A stretch of 64,000 nt of DNA from Porodaedalea pini (taxonomy: Eukaryota; Basidiomycota; Agaricomycetes; Hymenochaetales; Hymenochaetaceae), in the NCBI GenBank assembly GCA_002794775.1, contig NBAY01000002.1:124001-188000 (forward strand). Direction: 5' to 3'. Positions 1 to 12,000 of the stretch are shown here, piece after piece; positions within the stretch are counted from its first letter, which is position 1, and each line of letters opens with the position of its first letter. A program made the translations under genes and the position numbers. The notes under the pieces were generated by a model, which saw only the letters and a program-made list of their open reading frames with translations, did not search any database and was not told the DNA's origin.

Positions 1-60
1 GATAGGGACCTGTCACCCCCAACCCCCCCTGAACCCTCGACGCCGACGCCCGAACCAGGA

Positions 61-1140
61 ATGTTAACAGGAGGCTTCACCCAGCAGCAGATGGAACAGA
101 TCGCTGCGATCGTTGCTGGCGCCTTCGCCCATCAGGCAAACAATGCCCTGGCACCGGCCACTGCAGCTAACCCCTTGACCCCCAACATCGACGTCGCCCG
201 GCCACGTGAATTCACTGGTGGTGACAACTACCTGGACTTCAAACGCGAGGTCCTCCTCTTTGTCTCGGCAAACCCGAGCCAGTATCCGATGTCTGAAAGC
301 AAGATCTACGTCACTCTCTCCTACCTAAAAGGTGGCAACGCAGCGACATGGGCACAGAACTACATGGAGGAATCAATGACGGCTGGCATCGTGACCTTCA
401 CCAACAGTTGGACAAGGTCCCAAGAGCGCCTAGACACCTCGTTTGATGACCTGAACTGGAAGGAAAAAGCGCTAGTGGAATTCCAAACCAAGGTTCAGAA
501 GGACCTCACCGCTGATGAGTTTTTCCAGAAGCTTGATGTCATCATCACGAGAGCAGGACTGATGGATGACAGCATCATCTGTGACCGCCTAAAGTGTGCG
601 ATGAACATTGAGGTGGTCCGAGGGGTGTTGAGGTCAACGCCGGTCCCAACGACGTATGACAACTGGAAGAAGAAGGCCATTGAGATCGATCGTGGCGAAC
701 AACAGATCTGCGTGATACAACAAGGTCGTGTGTTCCCACTTCCGCCGCGCCAGCAACAACAGGCACCCCCGACTCGTCGACAGGTCCCAACCCCCCACGT
801 TGACAAACGTAACGCGACTGGCATCACTTTCGGAGGTGCCGGCCAGCCAATGGACGTCTTGATGAATGAGGCGCAACAGAGGAGGGCGTGCTGGATCTGT
901 GGTAAACTCGGCCACTTCAAGGACACGTGCCTGCAAGGGAAGACGATCGTGCAGTGCATGCTGCAGATGATGGCGCCAGGCAAGTGTCGTCTTCTTGCCA
1001 ACGAGCTGGGTGCAATGAAGGAATCAGCCTTTGAGGAAGTCGTAGACACTCGGAGGTTGACTGTGGAGGACTATGTGGAGGAAGACGGCAATGACGAAGA
1101 GGTCGTCGACTCGCAGGATTTTGCGAGTGGTCAGGCGTAG
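61..1140 (+). CDS. Gag protein of retroelement E1
   Basis: A 359-residue open frame encoding the capsid/nucleocapsid polyprotein of the element. A retrotrans_gag-like region occupies roughly residues 45-210. A single CCHC zinc knuckle of the form CWICGKLGHFKDTC lies near residue 280, and an acidic tail follows. It aligns along its length with the E3 Gag. In the frameshift region the slippery run has mutated from GGGTTTT to GGATTTT, so even if Gag is made, Gag-Pol read-through would be impaired. The frame is open, but the element around it is dead; no host function is suggested. Confidence 0.85.
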   Translation: MLTGGFTQQQMEQIAAIVAGAFAHQANNALAPATAANPLTPNIDVARPREFTGGDNYLDFKREVLLFVSANPSQYPMSESKIYVTLSYLKGGNAATWAQNYMEESMTAGIVTFTNSWTRSQERLDTSFDDLNWKEKALVEFQTKVQKDLTADEFFQKLDVIITRAGLMDDSIICDRLKCAMNIEVVRGVLRSTPVPTTYDNWKKKAIEIDRGEQQICVIQQGRVFPLPPRQQQQAPPTRRQVPTPHVDKRNATGITFGGAGQPMDVLMNEAQQRRACWICGKLGHFKDTCLQGKTIVQCMLQMMAPGKCRLLANELGAMKESAFEEVVDTRRLTVEDYVEEDGNDEEVVDSQDFASGQA

Positions 1141-1174
1141 CCATCAGGGTGACTGACCGGAAGAACAAGGGGTT

Positions 1175-4100
1175 TTGGATTCGGACTCAATAAAATATAG
1201 TCAACCGTCTGTACAACACTTAGATGCAAAAGACGTCGATGACTTTCCCGATTACGAAGCCCCCACCGATGTGAATGAAAAGGAAGAGTATGAACAGCTG
1301 TTCATGAGAGGAACTGGTGGATGCCAGCTGGACCTTCTCCTGAACGTCGGACACAGCGTAGCAGGTGAAGTGAGGGAGGTGGATGCACATGCCCTCGTAG
1401 ATTTGGGGTGCACAGGGTCGTGCATCAACGTAAGGTTCATCGAAAGGTACGGGTTAGAGACAAAACGTTATATCTGACCCCTTGCGGTGCTCAATGCTGA
1501 TGGTACACACAACGAGGCCGGGTTGATCGAGAAGTACGTCGATGTTGAACTCACGATCGGCCACCATACAGAACAAATTGTCCTTGCGGTGACCTCGCTG
1601 GCATCGTCTAACATATTCCTAGGATACGATTGGCTTCAACGTCACAATCCTGAGGTCGACTGGAAGATGGGTACGCTCGACTTCACCTGCTGTCCAAGCA
1701 AATGTGTGGTCGAGAGGGTTGTAGAAGAAGATGTGCGGAAGGTGGAAAAGGCTGTGGAGGAGATGAGGAGGGTGAGAGAGGTGCAGATGGACAAGATGTC
1801 CTGGCCTGCATATCTCAATGACTATGCTGACATCTTCAGTGAGAAAGGCTTTGAGAAGCTGCCAGAACATCGACCCTGGGACCACGTCATCGACTTGAAA
1901 CCTGACTTCAAACCTAGCGATTGTAAGATCTATCTACTCATGCCAACTGAGCAACAATCGCTAAAGGACTTCCTCAACGAGAACTTGAAGTCTGGTTGTA
2001 TCCGACAATCAATATTGCCCATGGCATTGCCCTTCTTCTTCATAAAGAAGGCCGACAAGTCACTACGCCCGATCCAGGATTACCGTAAGCTCAATGACGG
2101 TACAATCAAGAATAAGTATCCCCTCCCTCTCATTGACGAACTCGTCAACAAGGTCAAGAAAGCGAAGTACATCACTAAGCTTGACCTTCACTGGGGATAC
2201 TACAACATCCGGATCTGCGAAGGCGATGAGTGGAAGGCAGCCTTTCGCATGAATATGGGTCTCTTTGAACCAACGGTCATGTTCTTTGGTCTTTGCAACG
2301 CACTGGCAATGTTCCAAGCCTTCGTCAACCACATCTTCAAGGGACTAATCTATGATAACCTGATCATCATCTATCTCAACGACATCCTCATTCTTTCGCA
2401 AACTCTTGAGGAACATATCGAGACGTCGAGGCGTGTCCTTCAGATCCTGCGAGAAAACGGCCTGTATCTAAAGCCAGAAAAATGCGAGTTCGATGCCAAG
2501 ACCGTAAAATACCTCGGACACATTGTTGGCAATGGCAAAATCAAGGCTGACCCGGCGAAGACAGAGGCGATCGCAGACTGGCCAGTCCCACAAAACCTCA
2601 AACAGCTGCAACAATTCCTCAGCATGGGCAACTGGCTGCGACGGTTCATCAAGGACTACAGCAAGGTAGTCCACCCACTGACCTCGCTGACAGGCAAGAA
2701 GGACTGGGTATGGGAGACCGAACAGCAGGAAGCATTCGAGGAGCTGAGACAACGTCTCTGCTCACCTCCGGTCCTGGCTATCGCCAATGACGAGGGCCCT
2801 TTCCGCATAGAGGCAGACTCGTCGAACTTTGCGCTTGGTGGTGTGTTGTTGCAGAAGCAGGAGGGCAAGTGGAGGGTGGTAGCCTACAGATCAGAAGCAC
2901 TCCTACCCGTGGAACGAAACTACAAGATCTACGATAAGGAGATGCTCGCGATAGTTTCAGCGCTCAAGGAGTGGCAACAATACCTCCTCGGCGCCCGACA
3001 CAAGATTGAAATCTGGTCCAACCATGCCAACCTCACCTATTTTTGATCAGCGCAGAAGCTGAGCTATCATCAAGCTCGCTGGCAGACTGAACTCGAAGAA
3101 TTCGACTTCCACCTTGAGCATAAGTCAGGAAAGACGATGGGCAAGGCCGACCTGCTGTTGTGCAAGGCTGGGTATGACCAAGGCAAGGATGACAACGAGG
3201 GCGTCGTGTTCATCAAGGAGAAGTGGTTGAATCACAGGGTGGTGTGAACGTCACGTGATGAGGTGTTGGAACGAGTGGGTGATGCGCAGAGGGTGCAGGA
3301 CGAGTCGGAGAGGCCGATGGGTATGACGGAAGTTGCTGGGTTGTGGCGGATGAGAGGCAAGGTGTACGTGCCATCATCAATGAAGGAGGCCATATTGCGG
3401 GAATGTCACAACTCAGTACTGGCTGGACACCCAGGAGCATCGAAAACGGTGGAGCTCGTCCATCAAGACTTCTGGTGGACGTCAATGTTCTCCGATGTCC
3501 GAGCATATGTCTGAGGGTGTGATCGCTGTCAGCAAACAAAGGCTCTGAGGGCATCGAGGTCAAGGCCACTCCACCCAAACACAGTCCCTGAAGGCCCCTG
3601 GGAAATCGTCACAGTTGACCTCATCGGAGAGCTCCCGGACTCCAAGGAGCACAACGTGATCTGTGTCTTTGTTGATAGGTTCTCAAAACAGATGCATGCA
3701 ATCCCAATGACGACGAAGTTGTCAGCAGAAGGCATGGCTCAGCTGTACCGCAACCACATCTTCCACCTTCACGGCTTGCCAAAAAAGATCATCCATGACC
3801 GAGGCACGCAGTTCAACGCGTCAATGATGAAGGAACTGTACAAACTCCTACACATCGAAGGCAACCTGTCGATGGCATATCACCCACAGACCGATGGTCA
3901 AACAGAATGCGTTAACCAGGAGCTCAAACAGTACCTTCGACTCTTTGTTAACCATTGTCAATTGGACTGGAAGGACTGGCTCCCCCTCGCGGAGTTTGCA
4001 TATAACAACTGCGAACACTTGGTGATGAAAATGTCCCCCTTCTATGTGAACACAGGACATCACCCCTTGAGCTTTGACACAACACAAACCTCATCTGCCA

Positions 4101-4765
4101 ACATGTCAGCAGAAGAATTCGCAAAGCACATCAAGGAGACTCATCGTGTTGCGAAGGACAACTTGGTCAAAGTGGCGGACGACATGAAGCGCTACCATGA
4201 TCGGACAGCGGGGACTTTGGTGGAGTACAAGGCTGGAGACAAGGTTTTCCTCAATGGGCAAAACATCAGCACAGATTCGCTGACAAAGAAACTCGCTGAC
4301 AAATGGTATGGTCCCTTCGAGATCGTCGACAAGGTGGGAGCTAGTGCGTACAAACTCAGGCTCCCCAAGCGATGGAAAAAGGTCCACCCGGTCTTCAACA
4401 AGGCCCTGCTAAAGCCCGCCGTTGAACCATCCTCCGAAAGCCAGAAACAACCAGCACCGCCGCCGCCTGACATCATCGACAACGAGGAGGAGTACGAGAT
4501 CAAGGAAGTTCTAGACTCACGTCTACACCGAGGGAAGCTACAGTACCTCGTCAAGTGGGTTGGCTACAACGAACCGACTTGGCAGCCCGAGATGGACTTT
4601 GGAAAGAACACAAAGGAGGCGATCGCTGAATTCTATCAAAAACACCCTGGCGCCCCTCGAAAACTCGACATTCCTCGCCAACGACTTCGCCCATGCTTCA
4701 TCGACACCGAACCAGACGACCTCGATCTTGGTTGGTCGGGACGTCCAACCTTGAGAGGGGGGTAA
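1175..4765 (+). pseudogene. pol remnant of E1 (PR-RT-RNaseH-IN-chromodomain)
   Basis: Open blocks at 1175-1477, 1487-3046, 3263-3514 and 3656-4765 together cover a whole Ty3/gypsy pol. In-frame TGA or TAA codons interrupt them near 1477, 3046, 3247 and 3514. At least two stops sit where E3 has CGA (CGA to TGA). The protease active site reads DLG instead of DSG, and the reverse transcriptase catalytic motif at 2372-2383 reads YLND instead of YLDD. Integrase HHCC and DDE motifs and a C-terminal chromodomain remain recognisable. No protein product is expected. Stops and substitutions are seen directly; loss of function is inferred from the families. Confidence 0.93.
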
Positions 4766-5192
4766 TGTTAGGACTCCAACTTTCCCTTTTCTTTTATTTT
4801 TCCCATTTATCATTTCCTTTCTTTTAAATCACCCCTTTCCAGTATATTTAATCATCTTTCCAACCATTTCCCACACTCCCTTCACATGACCTTCATTCGT
4901 TCCATTCCGCCCTCTTATGTAACATTAGGTAATATAGTCTCATGGTCGTCGCTATATAAGGTCTCAGGAATCGCATGAACTCCTTGTTCTGCTTTTCCTC
5001 TTACCTCCACGACGACCTAGGTGAGACTCACCCCCCTTGTATTAGTTTAGACCTGTATTAATCCTCTTACCTCTGCGACGACCTAGCCTGAGTACAGCGT
5101 GTCCCGAGTCCCCGCTTGAGTATAGCACGTCCCAGATGACAGTCAGCCGAGGCCTGCCCAGTCTGAGTCATCTCCCGGACTCCTGCCTAACA
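4766..5192 (+). repeat. 3' LTR of E1
   Basis: A 427-bp LTR starting TGTTAG and ending CTAACA, directly after the pol stop codon and a polypurine run. It contains a TATATAA promoter motif. It differs from the 5' LTR of E4 (22475-22901, opposite strand) at about 15 positions, nearly all transitions, but is far more different from the E2 LTR. The right flank is TGGAA. Confidence 0.95.
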
Positions 5193-5263
5193 TGGAACAA
5201 ATTTCCCATGCTTAAGTACAGGTTATGCTTAATCACTGGTATGCTTAATCACAGGTTTGACTG
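5193..5263 (-). mobile_element. Displaced left terminus of the pogo-type transposon
   Basis: Read on the minus strand from 5263, this segment begins CAGTCAAACCTGTGATTAAG and is preceded by TA at 5264-5265. That matches the right terminal inverted repeat of the pogo element ending at 25331 at 22 of 23 positions, the mismatch being a CpG to CpA change. The segment ends at the E1 LTR with TGGAA, and the rest of the transposon resumes at 22907 after the mirror-image TTCCA next to the E4 LTR. It is therefore the missing left end of that element, moved by an inversion. Confidence 0.85.
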
Positions 5264-5500
5264 TAGCTTGTTTAGGCTGTATTACAAATATATTCTCACA
5301 GATACGATATAGTTTGAATTAGAGTTGGAGGGGAAACTCGGAGTTACCCACCAAGTGGTTAACCACTTTACCACAGGGCACTGTCAAAAATGGCCTGTGG
5401 TAAACCCAATTAGATATATTAGTCATTATTTCTTATATCATAGTGTAGGGTAATCTAATCAAAAAAAATTTCAGTCGAGGCACATATAGCTACCAGCTGA

Positions 5501-5738
5501 AGTCCCAGCTTCGCCAGGACTTCGCTTCAAATGCAGTGCTTAGATCCATCCCAGCTTTGCCGGGACTTGTTTTTAAAATGTAATGCTTAGATCCATCCTG
5601 GCTTCACCAGGACTTGTTTTTTTAAATGCAATGCTTAGATCCATCCTGGCTTTGCCAGGACTTGCTTTTTTAAATGCAATGCTTAGATTCATCCTGGCTT
5701 CGCCAGGACTTGGGTTTAAACACAGTGCTCATATTTAT
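5501..5738. repeat. Minisatellite, ~48-bp unit, about five copies
   Basis: Five imperfect tandem units of roughly 46-48 bp. Each holds a CCTGGCTTNGCCAGGACTTG-like core followed by a T-run, AAATGCAATGCTTAGAT and CCAT. The core is itself a small inverted repeat (CCTGGC/GCCAGG), so each unit can form a short hairpin. Confidence 0.85.
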
Positions 5739-5760
5739 TCTGGCTTTATCTGAGTTCTAC

Positions 5761-5870
5761 AGATAATATACAGGTGGGTGTAAGTGATGACTGAGTCATG
5801 TGCAAGCTTTATGCAGCCTACAAACTGGTGCACATGACTTAGCCTTCACTTACACCCACCTGTATTATCT
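5761..5870. repeat. 110-bp foldback hairpin
   Basis: The left arm (5761-5803, AGATAATATACAGGTGGGTG onward) is nearly perfectly complementary to the right arm (5829-5870, ending CACCTGTATTATCT) around a loop of about 25 nt. It could be a tiny foldback MITE or the DNA of a hairpin RNA. No coding potential is seen. Confidence 0.85.
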
Positions 5871-6426
5871 TAGTCTGTCTGGAAGAAACTTGAATTTTAT
5901 TGTGAAATTCTAATTACACTAAAGCCCCACTAAACACAATATTGGTTGTCACATTATGTCAGTTGCCCATGTGTAAGGACAGGTGTAGTAAGCTTATGAC
6001 TAATATGTACAGTCTTTTCTTTTGTTCCTGCACATTTCTGCTTAACTTGCAACTTCTACAGTTATAGACAGCCATATTGTAGATCTCTCTTCCTCAATGT
6101 TTTCTGGAATGATGCTCAGTGTTGTAGGATGAGGATCATGTAGGAATTCAATGCTTAAACAAAGATTTCCCTTGCTGACTTTTTCTCTAGAGGCTCTGAC
6201 TTACTCACTCAGAGTACTGCTTTCAACCTTACATTGTACTTCACTGCAATCTTCAGTCTGGCTGCAAGTTATGCTCCTATGTTCTCAGCTTTATGTATCA
6301 CCTTATTTTTTCTTGAGACGTCCATTGGAGTGAGTCCTAATATAATATAAAGTGTAAGTCTGCCAGAGCATTCTTACCATAGCCGACATGACACCAACTG
6401 TCTGGACGTTGTGTCATGACTTGGAG

Positions 6427-6502
6427 TACTGAGTCTACACCATGATACTGAGTCTACACCATGATACTGAGTCTACACCATGATACTGAGTCTACACCAT
6501 GA
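6427..6502. repeat. Four 19-bp tandem repeats
   Basis: Four exact head-to-tail copies of TACTGAGTCTACACCATGA. Degenerate CTGAGTCTGAG-type copies continue to about 6620. Confidence 0.9.
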
Positions 6503-7071
6503 CCATGCTGAGTCTGAGTCTGAATGCCAAGTCTCATGATCGTGCCAAGTCTGAGCCCAAGTGCCGAGTCTGGTGAATGTACTGAGTCTGAGCCTGAAGA
6601 CCAACTCTGAGCCCAAAACTTAGTGGCAGCATAGCCTCAGGACCTTCAGAGCAGGGCACGTTACATTCTATTTATATCCTTTTCATATTCCCTTCACTCC
6701 CCAACCCATCTGAAGCTAATGTGAACTTATCTGATGCTTATACGCACTTGCACTGAGTCAAGTGATCCTTCAGCATGCAAATGCTGAGTTATGTATTCCA
6801 AGAGTAATTCTCAATGGATTCCTTTCAGACTGGTACTGTATAGTTCATATTATATAATCCTTTCTATTTGAACCCTTTCTAATGCCTTTGTTGCCTCAGT
6901 CTATCTGACAGCAACAAAGGTGAGTAGACAATTTTCCTGTATATATTTCCAGTCTATCTGACAGCAACAAAGATTGTTTTGTCCTGTCTGTCTTATGGGC
7001 TCAAGTGTTGGCACTACCTAGGTGCCTTCCATAAAGGTCCTGTGCTGTCTTATATATGCAAACTATTTTTT

Positions 7072-7330
7072 CATCATCAAGAAAGCTCAAATTAGTTGAT
7101 GTGATGTGGCAATTTATACACCAATACTCATGGGGAAGATGGCATATTAAATTTCTAATTATATTTAATTTTTTAATGATTTTTCCGATTTTGTTTGATA
7201 GCAAAGTAAGCAATCTATTCATGCATCATCAAGAAAGCTCAAATTAGTTGATGTAATGTGACAATTTATGCACCAATAGTCATGAGGAAGATGGCATATT
7301 AATTTTTTAATGATTTTTCCGATTTTGTTC
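7072..7330. repeat. Tandem duplication of a ~110-150 bp AT-rich block
   Basis: CATCATCAAGAAAGCTCAAA and the following sequence occur at about 7072 and again at about 7224. Both copies run through GAAGATGGCATATTA and end in TTTTTAATGATTTTTCCGAT. The second copy lacks about 20 bp of AT-rich sequence. Confidence 0.8.
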
Positions 7331-7583
7331 AAGTGAGAAATGGGTTGTTTGAGCTCAAAGTGTTGTGTGTATGCTGCCACTTTGAGTGATCTGCAGAGTT
7401 GCCGCTTTGGGGAGGGGGGTACTGTGAAAAGCGGCAGGGAGAAGGCTGATTAATAGTGACAAATTTTAGTCAGAATTAGTCAGAAATTAGTCAGAATTAG
7501 TCATTTCTGATGGTGGCTGTGGGTTTGTAAATGAGATGACAAAAACTAATGAACACAACAATAAAGAAAAGCTAAAAAAAGAA

Positions 7584-8180
7584 CTAATGAGGGAAATTTG
7601 ATAAGGAGGGAGAGCCGCTAACAGGCTTTAGAGAATAATTATGGTGGCGTGGACGGCCGGGGGGTCGAAGTGGTGGAAGGGGGGGAGGTAGCGTGGAAAT
7701 GTCAGTCTGTCTAATAGGGGAAGAATGATGTAAGGGAATAGGTGGGAGAAGGGGTGGTGTTGGAGGGTATGGGGCATGAGAAGTGGTGCCATGAGAAAGA
7801 GCAAGGGTCGTTAAACGAGTGGGCAGTACCAGGGGTGGTGAAGGAGGGAATGCCAGAAGTAGGTGTGAATGAGAAGGAGGGGCCAGTGGTAGGGGCGATA
7901 GAGATGAGGACACCGGGTGAGGGTGTGGACAAAATTGGGTAGATTCTAGCCCATAGACACGGGGTGCGGTTGGTGGGTGTAGTGCCCATTGGCATTGAAG
8001 CCATTGGGCTGAGACGACTGGCTGGCCAGGGTGAGGCCACTGGGCCTGCAGGGTGAGGAAAGGAACAGAGGGTGGTAAAGGTGACGGAGGTGGTAGAGGA
8101 GGTAGAGGTGATGGCAGCAGCGGTGAAGGCAAGGGGCCTGCTGGGGCTGGCGGTAGATCCATAATGAATTCCACTGACAT
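7584..8180 (-). other. Proline-rich open frame of unknown status
   Basis: A 198-codon minus-strand frame dominated by Pro, Leu and Ser, including PPLPPPSPLPP near residue 28. It has no recognisable domain, no clear promoter and no supporting neighbour. The opposite strand is G-rich low-complexity DNA, which by itself gives long frames lacking stops. It may be a remnant of an old element or chance; I would not call it a gene without expression data. Confidence 0.2.
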
Positions 8181-8609
8181 TGGGGAAGAGTCAGCGGATG
8201 GGGTCGATTGAGGTTTTGGCCTTCAAAAGGCCGTAATAGCTTGGCAGGTGTCAATGAGGCGGACAACGTATTTGAAGGTGCATATGATTCAGCAATGCTT
8301 GGAAGAGCACTTAGATTGGTGCTTGCGACAATGTTGTCAGTGGACAGGGGGAATGATGCATAGGTGTAGGGATGGGGGGCAACACAAAGGCATCACCATG
8401 GATGCTCGAAGCTGTACGATCACTGACAAAATGTGATCAAGTACGAGATTGAAGTGGAGGATGGTGCGGGTGGGAGACATCAGGGAGATCAGATGGACTG
8501 ATGAGCTAGCACACAGAACGTGTTGTGGAGTGGAGGGCGAGGGTCTCACTTTCCCATGACGGGATGATGGGAGTAAGAGATCAAGTGGCTGTGGGCAAAA
8601 GGGCCTTTG

Positions 8610-9035
8610 TGTTAGGTGGGAGTCCGGGAGATGACTCGGACTGGGCAGGCCTCAGCTGACTGTTGTCTGGCTTGTGCTATACTCGAGCGGGGACTCAGGA
8701 CACGCTTTACTCAGGCTAGGTCATCGCGGAGGTAAGAGGATTAATACAAGTCTAAACTAATACAAAGGGGACGAGTCTCACCTAGGTCATCACAGAGGTA
8801 AGAGGAAAAGCAGAACAAGGAGTTCATGCAATTCCTGAGACCTTATATAGTGGCGACCGTGAGACTATATTATCTAAAGTTACATAAACAAACAGAATGG
8901 AATGAATGAAGGTCATGTGGAGGGAGTGTGGGAAATGATTGAAAAAGATGATTAATTATAATGAAAAGGAGCGATTAAAAGGAAAAGAAATGATAAAAGG
9001 GAGAATAAAAGAAGGGAAAAGTTTGAGTCCTGACA
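8610..9035 (-). repeat. 3' LTR of E2
   Basis: A 426-bp LTR, minus orientation, running TGTTAGG to CTGACA as read on the plus strand. It is clearly more diverged from the LTRs of E1 and E4 than those two are from each other, although the adjacent pol is nearly identical to that of E1. Confidence 0.93.
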
Positions 9036-12000
9036 TTACCCCCCCCTCAAGGTTGGGCATCCTGACCAACCAAGATCGCGGTCATCTGGCTCGGTGTCGA
9101 CGAAGCATGGGCATAGTCGTTGGCAAGGGATGTTGAGTTTTCGAGGGGTGTTTTTGATAGAATTCAGCGATCGCCTCCTTTGCATTCTTGCCAAAGTCCA
9201 TCTCGGGCTGCCAAGTCGGTTCGTTGTAGCCAACCCACTTGATGAGGTATTGTAGCTTCCCTCGGTGCAGACATGAGTCTAGAACTTCCTTGATCTCATA
9301 CTCCTCGTTGTCAATGATGTCAGGCAGTGGCGGTGCTGGTTGTTTCTGGCTCTCGAAGGATGGTTCAACGGCGGGCTTTAGCAGGGCCTTGTTGAAGACC
9401 GGGTGGACCTTTTTCCATCGCTTGGGGAGCCTGAGTTTGTACGCACTAGCTCCCACCTTGTCGACGATCTTGAAGGGACCATACCATTTGTCAGCAAGTT
9501 TCTTTGTCAGCGAATCTGTGCTGATGTTTTGCCCATTGAGGAAAACCTTGTCTCCAGCCTTGTACTCCACCAAAGTCCCTGCTGTCCGATCATGGTAGCG
9601 CTTCATGTCGTCCGCCACTTTGACCAAGTTGTCCTTCGCAACACGATGAGTCTCCTTGATGTGCTTTGCGAATTCTTCTGCTGACATGTTGGCAGATGAG
9701 GTTTGTGTTGTGTCAAAGCTCAAGGGGTGATGTCCTGTGTTCACATAGAAGGGGGACATTTTCATCACCAAGTGTTCGCGGTTGTTATATGCAAACTCCG
9801 CGAGGGGGAGCCAGTCCTTCCAGTCCAATTGACAATGGTTAACAAAGAGTCGAAGGTACTGTTTGAGCTCCTGGTTAACGCATTCTGTTTGACCATCGGT
9901 CTGTGGGTGATATGCCATCGACAGGTTGCCTTCGATGTGTAGGAGTTTGTACAGTTCCTTCATCATTGACGCGTTGAACTGCGTGCCTCGGTCATGGATG
10001 ATCTTTTTTGGCAAGCCGTGAAGGTGGAAGACGTGGTTGCGGTACAGCTGAGCCATGCCTTCTGCTGACAACTTCGTCGTCGTTGGGATTGCATGCATCT
10101 GTTTTGAGAACCTATCAACAAAGACACAGATCACGTTGTGCTCCTTGGAGTCCGGGAGCTCTCCGATGAGGTCAACTGTGATGATTTCCCAGGGGCCTTC
10201 AGGGACTGTGTTTGGGTGGAGTGGCCTTGACCTCGATGCCCTCAGAGCCTTTGTTTGCTGACAGCGATCACACCCTCAGACATATGCTCGGACATCGGAG
10301 AACATTGACGTCCACCAGAAGTCTTGATGGACAAGCTCCACCGTTTTCGATGCTCCTGGGTGTCCAGCCAGTACCGAGTTGTGACATTCCCGCAATATGG
10401 CCTCCTTCATTGACGATGGCATGTACACCTTGCCTCTCATCCGCCATAACCCGTCGACCTCTGTCATCCCTGTCGGCCTCTCTGACTCGTGTTGCACCCT
10501 CTGCGCTTCACCCACTCTGTCCAACACCTCATCACGCAATGTCCTCACCACTCCACGATTCAGCCACTTCTCCTTGATGAACACGACGCCCTCGTTGTCA
10601 TCCTTGCCTTGGTCATAGCCCACCTTACGCAACAGTAAGTCTGCCTTGCCCATTGTCTTCCCCAACTTGTGTTCGAGGTGGAAGTCAAATTCTTCAAGCT
10701 CTGTCCGCCAGTGAGCTTGTCGATAGCTCAGCTTTTGTGCCGACCTGAAGTAGGTGAGGTTGGCGTGATCGGACCAGATCTCGATAGGGTGACGGGCGCC
10801 GAGGAGGTATTGCCTCCACTCCTTGAGTGCCAGAACGATTGCAAGCATCTCCTTGTCGTAGATCTTGTAGTTTCGTTCCGCTGGCAGGAGCACTTCCGAC
10901 CTATAGGCAACTACCCTCCACTTGCCTTCCTGCTTCTGCAACAACACTCCTGCAAGAGCGAAGTTTGATGAGTCCGCTTCTACACGGAAAGGGCCCTCAT
11001 CGTTCATGATGGCCAGGACCGGAGCTGAGCAGAGACGTCGTCTCAACTCCTCAAATGCCTCCTGCTGTTCGGTCTCCCATACCCAGTCCTTCTTGCCTGT
11101 CAGCAACATCAGCAGATGGACTACCTTGCTGTAGTCCTTGATGAATCATCGCAGCCAGTTGCCCATGCTGAGGAATTGTTGCAGCTGTTTGAGGTTTCAT
11201 GGGACTGGCCAGTCTGCGATCGCCTCTGTCTTCGCCGGATCAGCCTTGATTTCACCATTGCCAACAATGTGTCCGAGGTATTTCACGGTCTTAGCGTTGA
11301 ACTCGCATTTTTTTGGCTTCAGGTACAGGCCATTTTCTCGCAAGATCTGAAGGACGCGCCTCGACGTCTCGATATGTTCCTCAAGAGTTTGCGAAAGAAT
11401 GAGGATGTCGTTGAGATAGATGATGATCAGGTTATCATAGATTAGTCCCTTGAAGATGTGGTTGACGAACGCTTGGAACATTGCCGGTGCGTTGCAAAGA
11501 CCAAAGAACATGACCGTTGGTTCAAAGAGACCCATATTCATGCGAAAGGCTGCCTTCCACTCATCGCCTTCGCAGATCCGGATGTTGTAGTATCCCCAGT
11601 GAAGGTCAAGCTTAGTGATGTACTTCGCTTTCTTGACCTTGTTGACGAGTTCGTCAATGAGAGGGAGGGGATACTTATTCTTGATTGTACCATCATTGAG
11701 CTTACGGTAATCCTGGATCGGGCGTAGCGACTTGTCGGCCTTCTTGATGAAGAAGAAGGGCGATGCCATGGGCGATATTGATCGTTGGATATGACCAGAC
11801 TTCAAGTTCTCATCGAGGAAGTCCTTTAGCGATTGTTGCTCAGTTGGCGTGAGCGGATAGATCTTGCAATCGCTAGGTTTCAAGTTGGGTTTCAAGTCGA
11901 TGACGTGGTCCCAGGGTCGATGTTCTGGCAGCTTTTTGAAGCCCTTCTCACTGAAAACATCGGCAAAGTCGTTGAGGTATGCGGGCCAGGATGCCTTGTC

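Larger units (their letters stand above)
1..5192 (+). mobile_element. E1: decayed Ty3/gypsy chromovirus, 5' end outside window
   Basis: A long terminal repeat retrotransposon on the plus strand. Gag (61-1140), a broken pol (protease, reverse transcriptase, RNase H, integrase, chromodomain) and a 3' LTR (4766-5192) follow in canonical Ty3/gypsy order. The 5' LTR and leader lie left of the window. Compared with the intact copy E3, E1 has many CpG to TpG/CpA changes that create several stops and alter catalytic residues, so it is inactive. The flank right of its 3' LTR is TGGAA, which matches the flank of the E4 5' LTR on the opposite strand (see findings). The order of domains and the similarity to E3 are seen directly; inactivity is inferred. 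Confidence 0.95.
5264..8609. other. Non-coding spacer between E1 and E2
   Basis: About 3.3 kb without a convincing gene. It holds minisatellites, a long hairpin and a duplicated AT-rich block (annotated separately), short TTAGTCAGAA repeats near 7470-7505, and a proline-rich minus-strand frame. The direct repeat CAGTCTATCTGACAGCAACA occurs at about 6896 and 6951. This is probably the original left neighbourhood of the pogo element, now inverted. Confidence 0.6.

Noticed and set aside
495..1049. Long minus-strand frame across the E1 gag
   Set aside because: It is the mirror of a well-supported Gag frame, has no domain, and matching antisense frames recur across E3 for the same reason.
5501..7330. 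Repeat arrays as a possible CRISPR locus
   Set aside because: Units are contiguous tandem repeats without unique spacers, and the DNA is eukaryotic.
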